Positions 35,592-44,698 of a stretch of 64,000 nt of DNA are shown here, piece by piece. Every line of letters begins with the position of its first letter. Within the stretch, counting starts at the first letter, position 1. This DNA is from Oceanobacter sp. 1_MG-2023. Lineage in GTDB: Bacteria > Pseudomonadota > Gammaproteobacteria > Pseudomonadales > Oceanobacteraceae. The notes beneath the pieces are model-generated. The model had not been told where the DNA came from. It worked only from the letters and a program-made list of their open reading frames with translations, and searched no databases. The stretch spans positions 1-64,000 of the forward strand of contig NZ_JAUYWA010000001.1 in NCBI RefSeq assembly GCF_030689025.1, read 5' to 3'. The position numbers and the translations under genes are program-made.

Positions 35592-37025
35592 ATGAGCACA
35601 GCAATCGACCATCCCGAATACAACTACAAGGTGGTAAGACAATTTGCCATCATGACGGTTGTCTGGGGCATAGTTGGCATGACAGCCGGTGTATTCATCG
35701 CTGCCCAGCTGGCTTGGCCCGCACTTAACTTCGATACCCCATGGCTGTCTTTTGGACGTTTACGCCCATTACACACCAACGCGGTTATTTTTGCCTTTGG
35801 CGGTAGCGCCCTCTTCGCTACGTCTTACTTCATTGTGCAACGTACCTGTCGTACCCGGTTGTTTTCGGACACTCTGGCCAGCTTCACCTTCTGGGGATGG
35901 AATACCGTCATTGTACTGGCTGCCATCACCTTGCCGATGGGCCTGACATCCACCAAGGAATACGCCGAGCTGGAATGGCCTATCGATATTCTGGTAGCGA
36001 TTGTCTGGGTTGCTTACGTGGTGAACTTCCTCGGCACACTGGCTATCCGCAAGGAAAAGCATATCTATGTTGCCAACTGGTTCTTTGCGGCTTTCATGAT
36101 CATGATTGCGATTCTGTATATTGGTAACAACCTGGCGGTGCCAGTCACACTGACCAAGTCCTACTCTCTCTACGCCGGTACCGTTGACGCCATGGTGCAG
36201 TGGTGGTGGGGTCACAACGCGGTAGGTTTCTTCCTGACTGCTGGCTTCCTCGGCATCATGTACTACTTCGTTCCCAAACAGGCTGGCCGCCCGGTATATT
36301 CCTACCGTCTGTCCATCGTGCATTTCTGGGCACTGATTTCTATCTACGTATGGGCCGGTGCTCACCACCTGCACTACTCTGCCCTGCCAGACTGGGCACA
36401 AACCTCCGGCATGGTCATGTCCCTGATTCTGCTGGCGCCTAGCTGGGGTGGCATGATCAACGGCATGATGACGCTGTCAGGTGCCTGGCACAAACTGCGT
36501 ACCGACCCCATCCTGCGCTTCCTGGTGGTTTCCCTGTCGTTCTACGGCATGTCGACCTTCGAAGGCCCGATGATGGCGATCAAAACAGTTAACGCCCTGT
36601 CCCATAACACCGACTGGACCATTGGTCACGTGCACTCCGGTGCTCTCGGTTGGGTTGCCATGGTTTCTATCGGTGCCATGTACCACCTGATTCCGATCAT
36701 GTTCGGTCGCAAGGCAGGTGACATGTACTCCATTGCCCTGATCAATGCTCACTTCTGGCTCGCGACCATCGGTACGGTTTTCTACATTGTTGCAATGTGG
36801 GTAAACGGCATCATGCAAGGCCTGATGTGGCGTGCAGTCAACGCCGACGGTACCCTGACATTCAGCTTTGTTGAGTCTGTCTCGGCGTCACACCCTGGAT
36901 ACGTTGGTCGTGTTATCGGTGGTGCCCTGTTCCTGACAGGCATGCTGATCATGGCTTACAACGTCTACATGACGGTTCGTGCAGCCAAGAAAGACATTGC
37001 CGCCACGGCAATCGCTCAGGCGTAA
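35592..37025 (+). CDS. ccoN: Cytochrome cbb3 oxidase subunit I
   Basis: The 477-residue catalytic subunit of the high-affinity cbb3 terminal oxidase, with about 12 membrane helices. Heme and copper ligands are visible: [10 protein letters not shown] (low-spin heme), [10 protein letters not shown] (CuB His), [15 protein letters not shown] (CuB His pair) and [10 protein letters not shown] (heme ligands). It reduces O2 to water at low oxygen and pumps protons. The longest frame begins at 35511; [18 protein letters not shown] from the ATG at 35592 matches the family start, so 27 codons are dropped. It is first in ccoNOQP. Confidence 0.97.
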   Translation: MSTAIDHPEYNYKVVRQFAIMTVVWGIVGMTAGVFIAAQLAWPALNFDTPWLSFGRLRPLHTNAVIFAFGGSALFATSYFIVQRTCRTRLFSDTLASFTFWGWNTVIVLAAITLPMGLTSTKEYAELEWPIDILVAIVWVAYVVNFLGTLAIRKEKHIYVANWFFAAFMIMIAILYIGNNLAVPVTLTKSYSLYAGTVDAMVQWWWGHNAVGFFLTAGFLGIMYYFVPKQAGRPVYSYRLSIVHFWALISIYVWAGAHHLHYSALPDWAQTSGMVMSLILLAPSWGGMINGMMTLSGAWHKLRTDPILRFLVVSLSFYGMSTFEGPMMAIKTVNALSHNTDWTIGHVHSGALGWVAMVSIGAMYHLIPIMFGRKAGDMYSIALINAHFWLATIGTVFYIVAMWVNGIMQGLMWRAVNADGTLTFSFVESVSASHPGYVGRVIGGALFLTGMLIMAYNVYMTVRAAKKDIAATAIAQA

Positions 37026-37037
37026 GGAGTTATTCAG

Positions 37038-37646
37038 ATGATTAAGCACGACACTATCGAACAAAGTATGCCGTTAATGGTAATACTGATCGTCATCGCT
37101 CTTAGCTGGGGTGGATTGGTTGAAATTGTTCCTCTCTTCTTCGCCAAAGACACCAACACACCGGTTGAAGGCCTGAAACCATTAAATGCGCTGCAGCTGG
37201 AAGGTCGCGACATCTACATCCGTGAAGGTTGCCATGTATGTCACACCCAGATGGTTCGTCCATTCCGTGCTGAAACCGAGCGTTATGGTCCTTACTCTGT
37301 GGCCGGCGAATCCGTGTATGAGCATCCGTTCCTGTGGGGCTCCAAACGTACTGGTCCAGACCTGGCTCGTGTTGGCGGACGTTATTCCAACGAGTGGCAC
37401 CGCGCTCACTTGTATAACCCCCGTGACGTTGTACCTGAGTCCATCATGCCGTCTTATCCCTGGTTGTTTGAAGACAAGGTTGATGGCCGTGATACACCGA
37501 AAAAGATGAAAGCCCTGCGAATGGTCGGCGTGCCATACACAGATGAAGACATCGAAGGTGCTAAAGCGGCAGTTAATGGCAAACCTGAAATCGAAGCCCT
37601 GGTTGCGTATCTGCAACAGCTGGGCACAGTGATCACTAAACGGTAA
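37038..37646 (+). CDS. ccoO: Cytochrome cbb3 oxidase subunit II (monoheme c)
   Basis: A 202-residue membrane-anchored cytochrome c. One N-terminal helix (residues about 12-35) is followed by a periplasmic domain with the heme site [14 protein letters not shown] and a distal Met in [11 protein letters not shown]. It transfers electrons to CcoN. AAGGAG overlaps the ccoN stop region and gives strong coupling; the gap is 12 bases. Confidence 0.97.
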   Translation: MIKHDTIEQSMPLMVILIVIALSWGGLVEIVPLFFAKDTNTPVEGLKPLNALQLEGRDIYIREGCHVCHTQMVRPFRAETERYGPYSVAGESVYEHPFLWGSKRTGPDLARVGGRYSNEWHRAHLYNPRDVVPESIMPSYPWLFEDKVDGRDTPKKMKALRMVGVPYTDEDIEGAKAAVNGKPEIEALVAYLQQLGTVITKR

Positions 37647-37650
37647 TCCC

Positions 37651-37830
37651 ATGGATATTAACGACGTGCGCGGGCTAGGTTCGATCTTTGCTCTGGTTGC
37701 AATGCTGGCAATCTTCTGGTGGGCCTATGGCTCCAGCCGGAGGAAACGTTTTGAAGAAGATGGAGATATTCCATTTCTTGAGGATGACGACGGCCTTCCC
37801 ATGCACGGCGATAAAGATCGGAGCAAGTAA
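37651..37830 (+). CDS. ccoQ: Cytochrome cbb3 oxidase subunit CcoQ
   Basis: A 59-residue protein with one membrane helix (SIFALVAMLAIFWWAYGS), a basic turn (RRKRFEE) and an acidic tail (DGDIPFLEDDDGLP), the standard CcoQ/FixQ layout. It stabilises the oxidase complex. It fits exactly between ccoO (4-base gap) and ccoP (2-base gap). Confidence 0.93.
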   Translation: MDINDVRGLGSIFALVAMLAIFWWAYGSSRRKRFEEDGDIPFLEDDDGLPMHGDKDRSK

Positions 37831-37832
37831 TT

Positions 37833-38753
37833 ATGTTAAGTACTTTCTGGCAAGTATGGATTTCCGTCATCATATTGGGATCCATTATTAGCTGTGGTGT
37901 GCTGATCACGTACACCAGTCGCGGCATGCGCAAAGAAGAAACCGACCAGACCACCGGTCATAGCTACGACGGCATTGAAGAAATTGATAACCCTCTGCCT
38001 CGCTGGTGGGTGTTCATGTTCTGGGGCACCATTATTTTTGGTCTCGGCTACCTGGCTTCTTTTGGCCTGGGTAACTACAAGGGCTTCCTCACCGTTACTG
38101 TTGACGGGCAAGAAGTGGCCTGGAGCCAGGAAAACCAGTGGAAAGCCGAAGTCCAGGCGTTTGAGAAAGAAATTGCACCTCTTTATGCCCAGTACTCATC
38201 GACCCCGATTGAGGAACTGATCCATAACGACGATGCATTGCAAACTGGTCAACGCCTGTTCAAAAGCAACTGCTCGGTCTGTCACGGCAGTGGTGCCAAA
38301 GGTGCACTGGGCTTCCCCAACCTGACCGACAATGACTGGTTGTACGGTGGAGCTCCAGCACAAATCACCCAGACCATTACCAATGGTCGCCAGGGTGCCA
38401 TGCCTGCCTGGATCGCGATTCTGGGCGAGGAAGGGGTTACCGAAATGGTCAGCTATGTACGTAGCCTGTCCGGCCTGAAGCATGATGAAACGCTGGTGGA
38501 AGCAGCAGCGCCCAAGTTCATGCAAAACTGTGCCATTTGTCACGGCGCTGATGGTAAAGGTAACCAGATGATGGGTGCGCCAAACCTGACCGACGAAATC
38601 TGGTTATATGGTGGTTCCAGTAAACAGATTGAAATGACTTTGCGTCATGGTCGTAACGGTAATATGCCAGCTCACAAGGAAATCCTTGGTGACAATGCAG
38701 ATGCCAAAATTCATCTGCTGGCTACCTACGTGTATTCACTGTCTCACCAGTGA
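37833..38753 (+). CDS. ccoP: Cytochrome cbb3 oxidase subunit III (diheme c)
   Basis: A 306-residue diheme cytochrome c. Two N-terminal membrane helices (residues about 7-27 and 57-77, the second with PRWWVFMFWGTIIFGLGY) precede two cytochrome c domains with CSVCH and CAICH heme motifs and distal Met in GAMPAW and GNMPAH. It collects electrons from soluble cytochrome c. GGAG near 37820 is the ribosome site. It ends the ccoNOQP operon before a strong terminator. Confidence 0.97.
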   Translation: MLSTFWQVWISVIILGSIISCGVLITYTSRGMRKEETDQTTGHSYDGIEEIDNPLPRWWVFMFWGTIIFGLGYLASFGLGNYKGFLTVTVDGQEVAWSQENQWKAEVQAFEKEIAPLYAQYSSTPIEELIHNDDALQTGQRLFKSNCSVCHGSGAKGALGFPNLTDNDWLYGGAPAQITQTITNGRQGAMPAWIAILGEEGVTEMVSYVRSLSGLKHDETLVEAAAPKFMQNCAICHGADGKGNQMMGAPNLTDEIWLYGGSSKQIEMTLRHGRNGNMPAHKEILGDNADAKIHLLATYVYSLSHQ

Positions 38754-38814
38754 TTCATGATTGTCGCAACCAGCCTCTCACACCAACACGATGTTGAGTT
38801 GTGACAATGAACAG

Positions 38815-38843
38815 GAAAAAAGCGGCCATTGGCCGCTTTTTTT
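38815..38843. terminator. Terminator after ccoNOQP
   Basis: AGCGGCC-ATT-GGCCGCT (38821-38837) is flanked by six A on the left and seven T on the right, giving an extended stem and a classical U tract rightward. It separates ccoNOQP from ccoG. Confidence 0.93.
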
Positions 38844-38865
38844 AGATATATCAACCGTATACGAA

Positions 38866-38889
38866 CTATATAATCACACCATTATATAG
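38866..38889. promoter_or_regulatory. 24-bp inverted repeat before ccoG
   Basis: CTATATAAT (38866-38874), spacer CACACC, ATTATATAG (38881-38889) form a perfect 9-bp inverted repeat, 83 bases before the ccoG ATG. The right arm also contains TATATA that could serve as a -10 element. It does not match the Fnr consensus. Confidence 0.55.
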
Positions 38890-38972
38890 ATTTGCTGACG
38901 CTCCCGAAGGTGCCCGTTTGAGGCGCCACCTGCTACGCCAGCCAACACAAGCAACCAAGGTGATTAGCTGCC

Positions 38973-40379
38973 ATGAGTAACATCCCTGTCAAAGACGTCA
39001 CGCCGAAAACCGAGAGCATGTACGCCAAGCGTGAAAAAATATATGTCCGGGAAATTATCGGTTTTTTCCAGAAACTGAGAACCTACAGCCTATGGGCATT
39101 AATGCTAGGATACTACGGCACCGTATGGATTAACTGGGGCGGTCGCCAGGCCGTCTATTTCGACTTGCCCGCACGCCAATTCAATATCTTTGGTGTTACC
39201 TTCTGGCCCCAGGATTTTATTCTGTTGTCCTTCGCACTGATCATTGCAGCCTTTGGCCTCTTTACCATCACCAACCTGGCAGGAAGGGTCTGGTGTGGCT
39301 ACACCTGCCCCCAGTCAGCCTGGTCGTTCCTGTTCATGTGGATAGAAGAACGGGTTGAAGGCAGCCGTAACCAGCGTATCAAGATGGACAAGGGCAATAT
39401 GTCCCCCAGCACAATGCGTAAAAAAGCACTCAAGCACACCCTATGGCTCTTTGTTGCACTGGCTACCGGGGTCACCTTTGTTGGCTACTTCTCTCCTATC
39501 CGTGAATTGATACCGGATATGTTGTCAGCCGACCTCAATGGCTGGGAAATATTCTGGATCGCATTTTTCACCCTGGCTACCTACATTAATGCTGGCTGGA
39601 TGCGTGAACAAGTGTGTATCTACATGTGTCCTTACGCTCGTTTCCAGTCTGTTATGTACGATGCCGATACTCTCGCCGTATCCTACGACCTGAACCGTGG
39701 CGAGCCACGGGGCAAACGCACCAAAAAAGCCAAGCAAGAGACCGACACCAGCCAGCTGGGCGATTGTGTCGACTGCTCCCTCTGTGTTCAGGTCTGCCCC
39801 ACCGGCATTGATATTCGTGATGGTCTGCAATACCAGTGTATTGGCTGTGCGCTCTGTATCGACGCCTGCGACTCCATTATGGACAAGCTGAACAAACCCA
39901 AGGGGTTGATACGCTACACCACCGAAAATGAGCTGGAAGGCCAAAAAACGCACCTTATGCGCCCCAGACTGCTGGGTTATGCCTTTATGTTGTTGGTGAT
40001 GATGGGAGCCTTTGTCTATGCCATTGCCAGTCGGGTGCCGTTTGAACTGGATATTGCCCGGGATCGCGGCAGCTTGTACCGCGTTACACCGAACGATACC
40101 GTCACCAATAGCTACACCCTGAAAATGATGAATATGTCGCAGCAACCGCGTACCTATCTCCTCAAGGTTGAGGGACTGCCAAACGCCACCATGGATGCTC
40201 CAGACACCTACAACATTCGGGTTAACGAATTGCGCGAGATCTCCGTCAACCTTGAAATTGACCCGGCAATCGCCAAATTACCATCCAGTAAAACCAATAT
40301 TGAGTTTATTGTGGTAGACCAACAAAGCGGCGAAGAAGTCGCCCGTGAAGAAAGCCGCTTTATCGCACCAAGAACCTAG
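38973..40379 (+). CDS. ccoG: Cbb3 oxidase assembly protein CcoG (RdxA/FixG)
   Basis: A 468-residue membrane iron-sulfur protein that helps deliver copper (as a cupric reductase in recent models) to the cbb3 oxidase. It has about five membrane helices, a CxxxCP motif in GRVWCGYTCPQSAW and YMCPYARFQ, two 4Fe-4S motifs (CVDCSLCVQVCPTGIDIR and CIGCALCIDACDSIMDK) and a C-terminal periplasmic Ig-like domain (about 350-468). It is read separately from ccoNOQP, behind a terminator and an inverted repeat. Confidence 0.95.
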   Translation: MSNIPVKDVTPKTESMYAKREKIYVREIIGFFQKLRTYSLWALMLGYYGTVWINWGGRQAVYFDLPARQFNIFGVTFWPQDFILLSFALIIAAFGLFTITNLAGRVWCGYTCPQSAWSFLFMWIEERVEGSRNQRIKMDKGNMSPSTMRKKALKHTLWLFVALATGVTFVGYFSPIRELIPDMLSADLNGWEIFWIAFFTLATYINAGWMREQVCIYMCPYARFQSVMYDADTLAVSYDLNRGEPRGKRTKKAKQETDTSQLGDCVDCSLCVQVCPTGIDIRDGLQYQCIGCALCIDACDSIMDKLNKPKGLIRYTTENELEGQKTHLMRPRLLGYAFMLLVMMGAFVYAIASRVPFELDIARDRGSLYRVTPNDTVTNSYTLKMMNMSQQPRTYLLKVEGLPNATMDAPDTYNIRVNELREISVNLEIDPAIAKLPSSKTNIEFIVVDQQSGEEVAREESRFIAPRT

Positions 40380-40403
40380 TCAGCCATCAGGCGACTATCG
40401 GCT

Positions 40404-40429
40404 TGCGCCAGAAAATCCATTCTGGCGCA
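40404..40429. repeat. 10-bp hairpin in the ccoG-ccoH interval
   Basis: TGCGCCAGAA (40404-40413), loop AATCCA, TTCTGGCGCA (40420-40429). It begins 25 bases after the ccoG stop; no T run follows, so it may protect the ccoG 3' end or form the 5' structure of a short transcript. Confidence 0.6.
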
Positions 40430-40521
40430 GCAATGTCACTCCAAAAGCCTGTTGTTAGATCAACTGCATCCAATTCTGCCATTGATCGGACAACGGGAAT
40501 GACAAAGTTGCTAGAGAGTCG

Positions 40522-40557
40522 CCGTCCAAGTGGTTACACTTGGGCGGCTTTTTTTTC
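40522..40557 (+). terminator. Strong intrinsic terminator between ccoG and ccoH
   Basis: A 12-bp stem (GCCGTCCAAGTG and CACTTGGGCGGC, one G-T pair) with a GTTA loop is followed by eight T. It lies 143 bases after ccoG and 71 bases before ccoH, which separates the two genes transcriptionally. Confidence 0.92.
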
Positions 40558-40627
40558 GGGCAGTGGAACTCAAAAGCAATACCATACCCAAACAGACCCT
40601 GCCAGCAGTCCAGACCCAGAGAGCACT

Positions 40628-41128
40628 ATGAAATCAGATACCCAGCCAGCCCAACCCTGGTACAAAGAGCCATTGATGTGGCTGGTTGCCGGAATTCCTG
40701 CCGTTACCGTTTGCTGGGGTGTTGTCATGATTACCCTGGCGGTCAGCAGCAAGGATTCACTGGTAAGCGACAGCTACTATAAAGACGGTGTCAGCTATAC
40801 CGAAAATGTCGAAATGGACCATCAGGCCAGCCGTCTGCAGATCCGTAGCAGTCTGGTGTTTGCCAATCATGAAGCCCGCCTGGTTCTCGACGGCCAGCTG
40901 GAGCAGGAGCCAGATACCTTATTGCTGGAACTGATCCACCCAACCCTGCAAGAGCGGGATCTTGAAATCATTCTGCAGCGCACAGAGCCCGGGCTTTATA
41001 TTGCCGCCGCCGATATACAACTGCCATCCCGGCGTTATGTCTGGTTACAAAGCCCGGATCAGGGCTGGCGGATACGCTCCACAGAACAGCTGGAATACAG
41101 CAAGGTCGTACAACTGAACGCCCAATGA
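40628..41128 (+). CDS. ccoH: Cbb3 oxidase assembly protein CcoH (FixH)
   Basis: A 166-residue single-pass membrane protein of the FixH family. The helix LMWLVAGIPAVTVCWGVVMI is followed by the family motif DSLVSDSYYKDGVSY and a periplasmic beta domain. CcoH contacts CcoN during assembly. The frame is open from 40403, but that stretch would run through the terminator hairpin; the ATG at 40628 gives the family-length protein. It overlaps ccoI by ATGA. Confidence 0.92.
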   Translation: MKSDTQPAQPWYKEPLMWLVAGIPAVTVCWGVVMITLAVSSKDSLVSDSYYKDGVSYTENVEMDHQASRLQIRSSLVFANHEARLVLDGQLEQEPDTLLLELIHPTLQERDLEIILQRTEPGLYIAAADIQLPSRRYVWLQSPDQGWRIRSTEQLEYSKVVQLNAQ

Positions 41129-43599
41129 CAGAGCATGCCAATAACACCCGGTGCTTTCACTGTGGTGAAAACGTCAGCCCGTCTGACGAAAAACGCTGGT
41201 CAGCCCTGATTGATGGTCAATCACAGCCCATGTGTTGCCCGGGCTGCAAGGCCATTGCCGAAACCATTGTCGCCAGCGGCCTGAAAGACTATTACAAGCA
41301 CCGCACCGCGCTGCCAGAACTGTCTCCCGCCGAACTGGACGACCATGAACTGCAAGCACGGGAATCACTGGCGCTATACGACAGCGAGGCCATGCAGCAA
41401 CGTTTTGTTGCCCGGCTGGACAATGGTATGGCAGAAGCCACCCTGGTGATCGATGGTATCAGTTGTGCAGCCTGTGCCTGGTTAATCGAACACCGTCTGA
41501 ATGCGCTACCCGGCGTTGACCAGGCCGTCCTCAATCTGTCCAACCACCGCCTGGTGGTACGCTGGGAACCAGAGAAAATACCGGTTTCCAGTCTGATCGA
41601 ACAAATTTACCGCCTTGGTTACCGCGCCTCCCCTTTTTCTGCAACCGCTGCCGAACAGCAACGTCATATCGAAGGCAAGCGCAGCATCCGCCGTCTGGCG
41701 GTTGCTGGCATCGGCATGATGCAGGTAATGATGCTGGCCGTCCCCCTGTATGTGGGCATGGTGCCGCAATACGAATTTTTTATGCGCCTGGCCTCCATGT
41801 TACTAACATTACCTGTGGTGCTGTACGCAGCCTGGCCTTTTTTTGAAGCCTCAATCCGGGACCTCAAAACCCGCCACCTGACCATGGATGTACCAGTTTC
41901 CCTCGCGATTGCCCTGGCATTTTGTGCCAGCATCTGGAGCACGTTCAACCAAGGCAAAGAGGTTTATTTTGACTCGGTCTGCATGTTCACCTTCTTTTTG
42001 CTGCTGGGCCGCTTTCTGGAAATGCGCGCCCGTCATCGCATGGGAAAATCCGGTAACAACCTGCTGACGCTGCTGCCCAACGTCGCTCTGAAACTCAGTG
42101 ACGACACCCCAAACGCCACCGAAACGATTATTGCCAGCGAAGAAGTCAGACTGGGAGATTTGCTGCTGATCAAGCCAGGTCATGCCATTCCTGCCGACGG
42201 CGTTGTGATCCAGGGTCGCAGCTCCGTCGACGAAGCTGCCCTGACGGGCGAATACCTGCCCGTCACCAAACGTAATCAGGATCACCTGATTGGCGGCACC
42301 ATCAATATCGAAAGCCCGATTATCATGCAGGTCACAGCCACTGGAGCGGAAGCCCAGCTGTCGACCATTGTTCGCCTGATGGATCGGGCACAGCAGGAAA
42401 AACCCCGAATAGCCCTGATCGCCGATCGGATTGCCAGTCGTTTTGTTGCCGCCGTCTTGCTGATTTCGTCGGCTGTTTTTCTGTTTTGGTGGCAACAGGG
42501 TAACGATCACGCCTTTTTTATCGCCTTGTCGGTACTGGTCGTCACCTGCCCTTGCGCCTTGTCGCTGGCAACACCAACGGCGCTGACAGCGGCCACCGGC
42601 GCGCTACGAGAGGCCGGATTACTCATCAGCAAAGGCCACGTACTGGAATCCCTCCCGACCATCGACCGGGTAGTATTCGATAAAACCGGCACCCTCACCC
42701 AAGGCAAGCTCACCATTGAAGACGTCGTTCTGGCGGGGGAACTGGACAGCGACCAGGTACTCGCCATTACCGCCGGACTGGAAAAATCCAGCAGTCACCC
42801 GATTGCTCGCGCTTTTCGCCGGATTCGTCCCGACACCGTCACCGAGGTCCAGCAACACACCGGGGCTGGCATTCAGGGGCAATGGCAGCCAACAGCAGAA
42901 CAGTCATATGCCGTCCGCTTTGGCCGCCCCGACTTTGCCTTGCCTGACCACTCCTCACTGGATACCAGTCAGTTGAACCATCAGGAAGGGCAATGGCTGC
43001 TGCTCAGTGTCGACGATCAGGCTGCAGCCTGGATCCGGCTCGGGGACAGCATCCGAAAATCCGCCACCAGCCTGACCCAGGGCCTGCGCCAACGCAAAAT
43101 CAAAACAGCCTTGCTCACCGGCGACCCCGGCGCTTCAGGTCAACAACTGGCAACACAGCTAGGTATTGACGACGTCCAGATCGGCTTGTCACCCGAACAG
43201 AAGCTACAACAGGTACGCCTGTGGCAACAGCAGGGAGAACGTGTATTAATGATTGGCGATGGCATCAACGATGTCCCGGTACTGGCTGGGGCCGACATTG
43301 CCATTGCCGTCAGTGACGCCACGGACCTGGCCAAAACCAGCGCCGATGCCCTGGTCACCAGCGGCCGCCTGGACTGTGTATTACAGGCTCTGGACACCGC
43401 CAGCCGTACCCGCCAGGTGATCTACCAGAATATCGCTTGGGCGCTGCTGTATAATCTGCTGGCCTTGCCAGTGGCAGCGGCAGGTTATATTCCTCCCTGG
43501 GCCGCAGCCATTGGCATGTCATTCAGTTCGCTTTTGGTGGTCAGTAATGCGCTGCGACTATCCCGGACGACCAAACCGGATGTATCCGGTCACAATTAG
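41125..43599 (+). CDS. ccoI: Copper-transporting P1B-ATPase CcoI (FixI)
   Basis: An 824-residue P-type ATPase. The N-terminal Cys-rich segment (CFHCGE, MCCPGCKAI) and an HMA domain with GISCAACAWLIEHRL bind copper. The membrane CPC motif (TCPCALSLATPTAL), phosphorylation site DKTGTLTQGK and hinge GDGINDVPVLAGADIAIA follow. CcoI/CopA2-type pumps supply periplasmic copper for cbb3 assembly rather than detoxification; the CPC motif, N-terminal Cys cluster and cco location support that. Translation is coupled to ccoH. Confidence 0.96.
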   Translation: MTEHANNTRCFHCGENVSPSDEKRWSALIDGQSQPMCCPGCKAIAETIVASGLKDYYKHRTALPELSPAELDDHELQARESLALYDSEAMQQRFVARLDNGMAEATLVIDGISCAACAWLIEHRLNALPGVDQAVLNLSNHRLVVRWEPEKIPVSSLIEQIYRLGYRASPFSATAAEQQRHIEGKRSIRRLAVAGIGMMQVMMLAVPLYVGMVPQYEFFMRLASMLLTLPVVLYAAWPFFEASIRDLKTRHLTMDVPVSLAIALAFCASIWSTFNQGKEVYFDSVCMFTFFLLLGRFLEMRARHRMGKSGNNLLTLLPNVALKLSDDTPNATETIIASEEVRLGDLLLIKPGHAIPADGVVIQGRSSVDEAALTGEYLPVTKRNQDHLIGGTINIESPIIMQVTATGAEAQLSTIVRLMDRAQQEKPRIALIADRIASRFVAAVLLISSAVFLFWWQQGNDHAFFIALSVLVVTCPCALSLATPTALTAATGALREAGLLISKGHVLESLPTIDRVVFDKTGTLTQGKLTIEDVVLAGELDSDQVLAITAGLEKSSSHPIARAFRRIRPDTVTEVQQHTGAGIQGQWQPTAEQSYAVRFGRPDFALPDHSSLDTSQLNHQEGQWLLLSVDDQAAAWIRLGDSIRKSATSLTQGLRQRKIKTALLTGDPGASGQQLATQLGIDDVQIGLSPEQKLQQVRLWQQQGERVLMIGDGINDVPVLAGADIAIAVSDATDLAKTSADALVTSGRLDCVLQALDTASRTRQVIYQNIAWALLYNLLALPVAAAGYIPPWAAAIGMSFSSLLVVSNALRLSRTTKPDVSGHN

Positions 43600-43660
43600 C
43601 ACACTCAGCCACAAGGCCAGATTATAATGGCTTCCACTCGCTTGGTTTGATGGACATAAC

Positions 43661-43882
43661 ATGGATATTATCTACATACTTGTTCCACTTTCGATCGTCC
43701 TGATCAGCATTGCCACGCTGATTTTTTTCTGGGCAGTGCGCAGCGGCCAGTTTGATGATATGGAATCTCCGGCTCACAGAATTCTCTTTGATGACGATGA
43801 CGATCCCGCAAGCACCCAGCCCGCAGCAACCGACACAACACCAGCACCCCATACCACGGCAACCGATAAAAACCCATTGTGA
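43661..43882 (+). CDS. ccoS: Cbb3 oxidase maturation protein CcoS
   Basis: A 73-residue protein with one membrane helix (LVPLSIVLISIATLIFFWAV) and the family motif RSGQFDDMESPAHRILFDDD just after it. The tail is Pro/Thr/Ala-rich and longer than the shortest CcoS proteins. CcoS is required for cofactor insertion. It overlaps the next gene by four bases. Confidence 0.94.
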   Translation: MDIIYILVPLSIVLISIATLIFFWAVRSGQFDDMESPAHRILFDDDDDPASTQPAATDTTPAPHTTATDKNPL

Positions 43883-44535
43883 TTGAACCACTCTCCCTGT
43901 TAACCGCCCTGTTGCTGGGCCTGTTTGGCTCCAGTCACTGCCTGGTAATGTGTGGCGGCATTGCCGCCGCCATTGGCACCCGCTCACAACAACAACCGCT
44001 ACTGACAGCACTGGCTTTTAACAGCGGTCGTATCACCAGTTACGCCTTTGCCGGCCTGCTCGTCTCGCTGCTTGGCTTATGGCTACAACAACTGAATGAT
44101 GTACTGATGCTGGCATTACGTACACTGGCCGCCATACTGCTGGTGCTGATGGGGCTCTACGTTGCCCGCTGGGCAAGCTGGCTCACCCGTATCGAACAAG
44201 TTGGCCAATATCTATGGCAAAGGCTGCAGCCTGCTACCCGCCCCTTGATGACACAATATTCGATCAGCAGTCGCTTTCGCCTTGGACTGCTATGGGGCTG
44301 GCTCCCTTGCGGACTGGTATACAGCACTTTGAGCTGGGTCGCCGCCAATGGTGATCCCCTCAAAGGGGCACTGACCATGTTCTGCTTTGGCCTTGGCACA
44401 CTGCCTGCCCTGTTCGCCAGTGGCCTCGCCGCCACCAGCCTGAGCCGATTACTCAGTCACAGCCTTAGCCGTATCATTGCCGGACTGTTACTGATTGGTT
44501 ACGGCGTTTGGACTGCAGCAGCCATCTGGTTATAG
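43879..44535 (+). CDS. TauE/SafE-type (DsbD-like) membrane protein
   Basis: A 218-residue protein with six membrane helices. The N-terminal GLFGSSHCLVMCGGIAAAIG and the repeat-like FRLGLLWGWLPCGLVYSTL are the paired Cys/Pro motifs of the TauE/SafE (DsbD_2) family often found next to ccoS and fnr in Gammaproteobacteria. The Cys pattern suggests thiol or metal handling in oxidase assembly, which is inference. It starts with GTG inside the ccoS stop. Confidence 0.85.
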   Translation: MIEPLSLLTALLLGLFGSSHCLVMCGGIAAAIGTRSQQQPLLTALAFNSGRITSYAFAGLLVSLLGLWLQQLNDVLMLALRTLAAILLVLMGLYVARWASWLTRIEQVGQYLWQRLQPATRPLMTQYSISSRFRLGLLWGWLPCGLVYSTLSWVAANGDPLKGALTMFCFGLGTLPALFASGLAATSLSRLLSHSLSRIIAGLLLIGYGVWTAAAIWL

Positions 44536-44551
44536 TAGCCAAGGTCGTTAT

Positions 44552-44568
44552 TGATCAGCGACTGATCA
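44552..44568. promoter_or_regulatory. 17-bp inverted repeat upstream of anr
   Basis: TGATCAG-CGA-CTGATCA is a perfect 7-bp inverted repeat located 131 bases before the anr ATG. It shares TGATC and GATCA with the Fnr box but the spacing is different, so it is either a different operator or a structured leader element. Confidence 0.5.
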
Positions 44569-44572
44569 TCCG

Positions 44573-44613
44573 TTGACAATACCTTGACTCAATACCTTGA
44601 CCAATGTCTTGAC
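44573..44613 (+). repeat. Four phased TTGAC repeats upstream of anr
   Basis: TTGAC occurs at 44573, 44584, 44597 and 44609, that is every 11-13 bases, within sequence of the type ATACCTTGACTCA. The near-helical phasing suggests binding of a regulator to one DNA face; any of them could also be a -35 element. The function is inferred from spacing only. Confidence 0.55.
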
Positions 44614-44698
44614 AGCCACTCGTCGAGCTAAGACCATACGAAAATTAATGGAACACGGTTCTTCCCTACATAACGGAAAACCCGACACGGTGAGCTCA

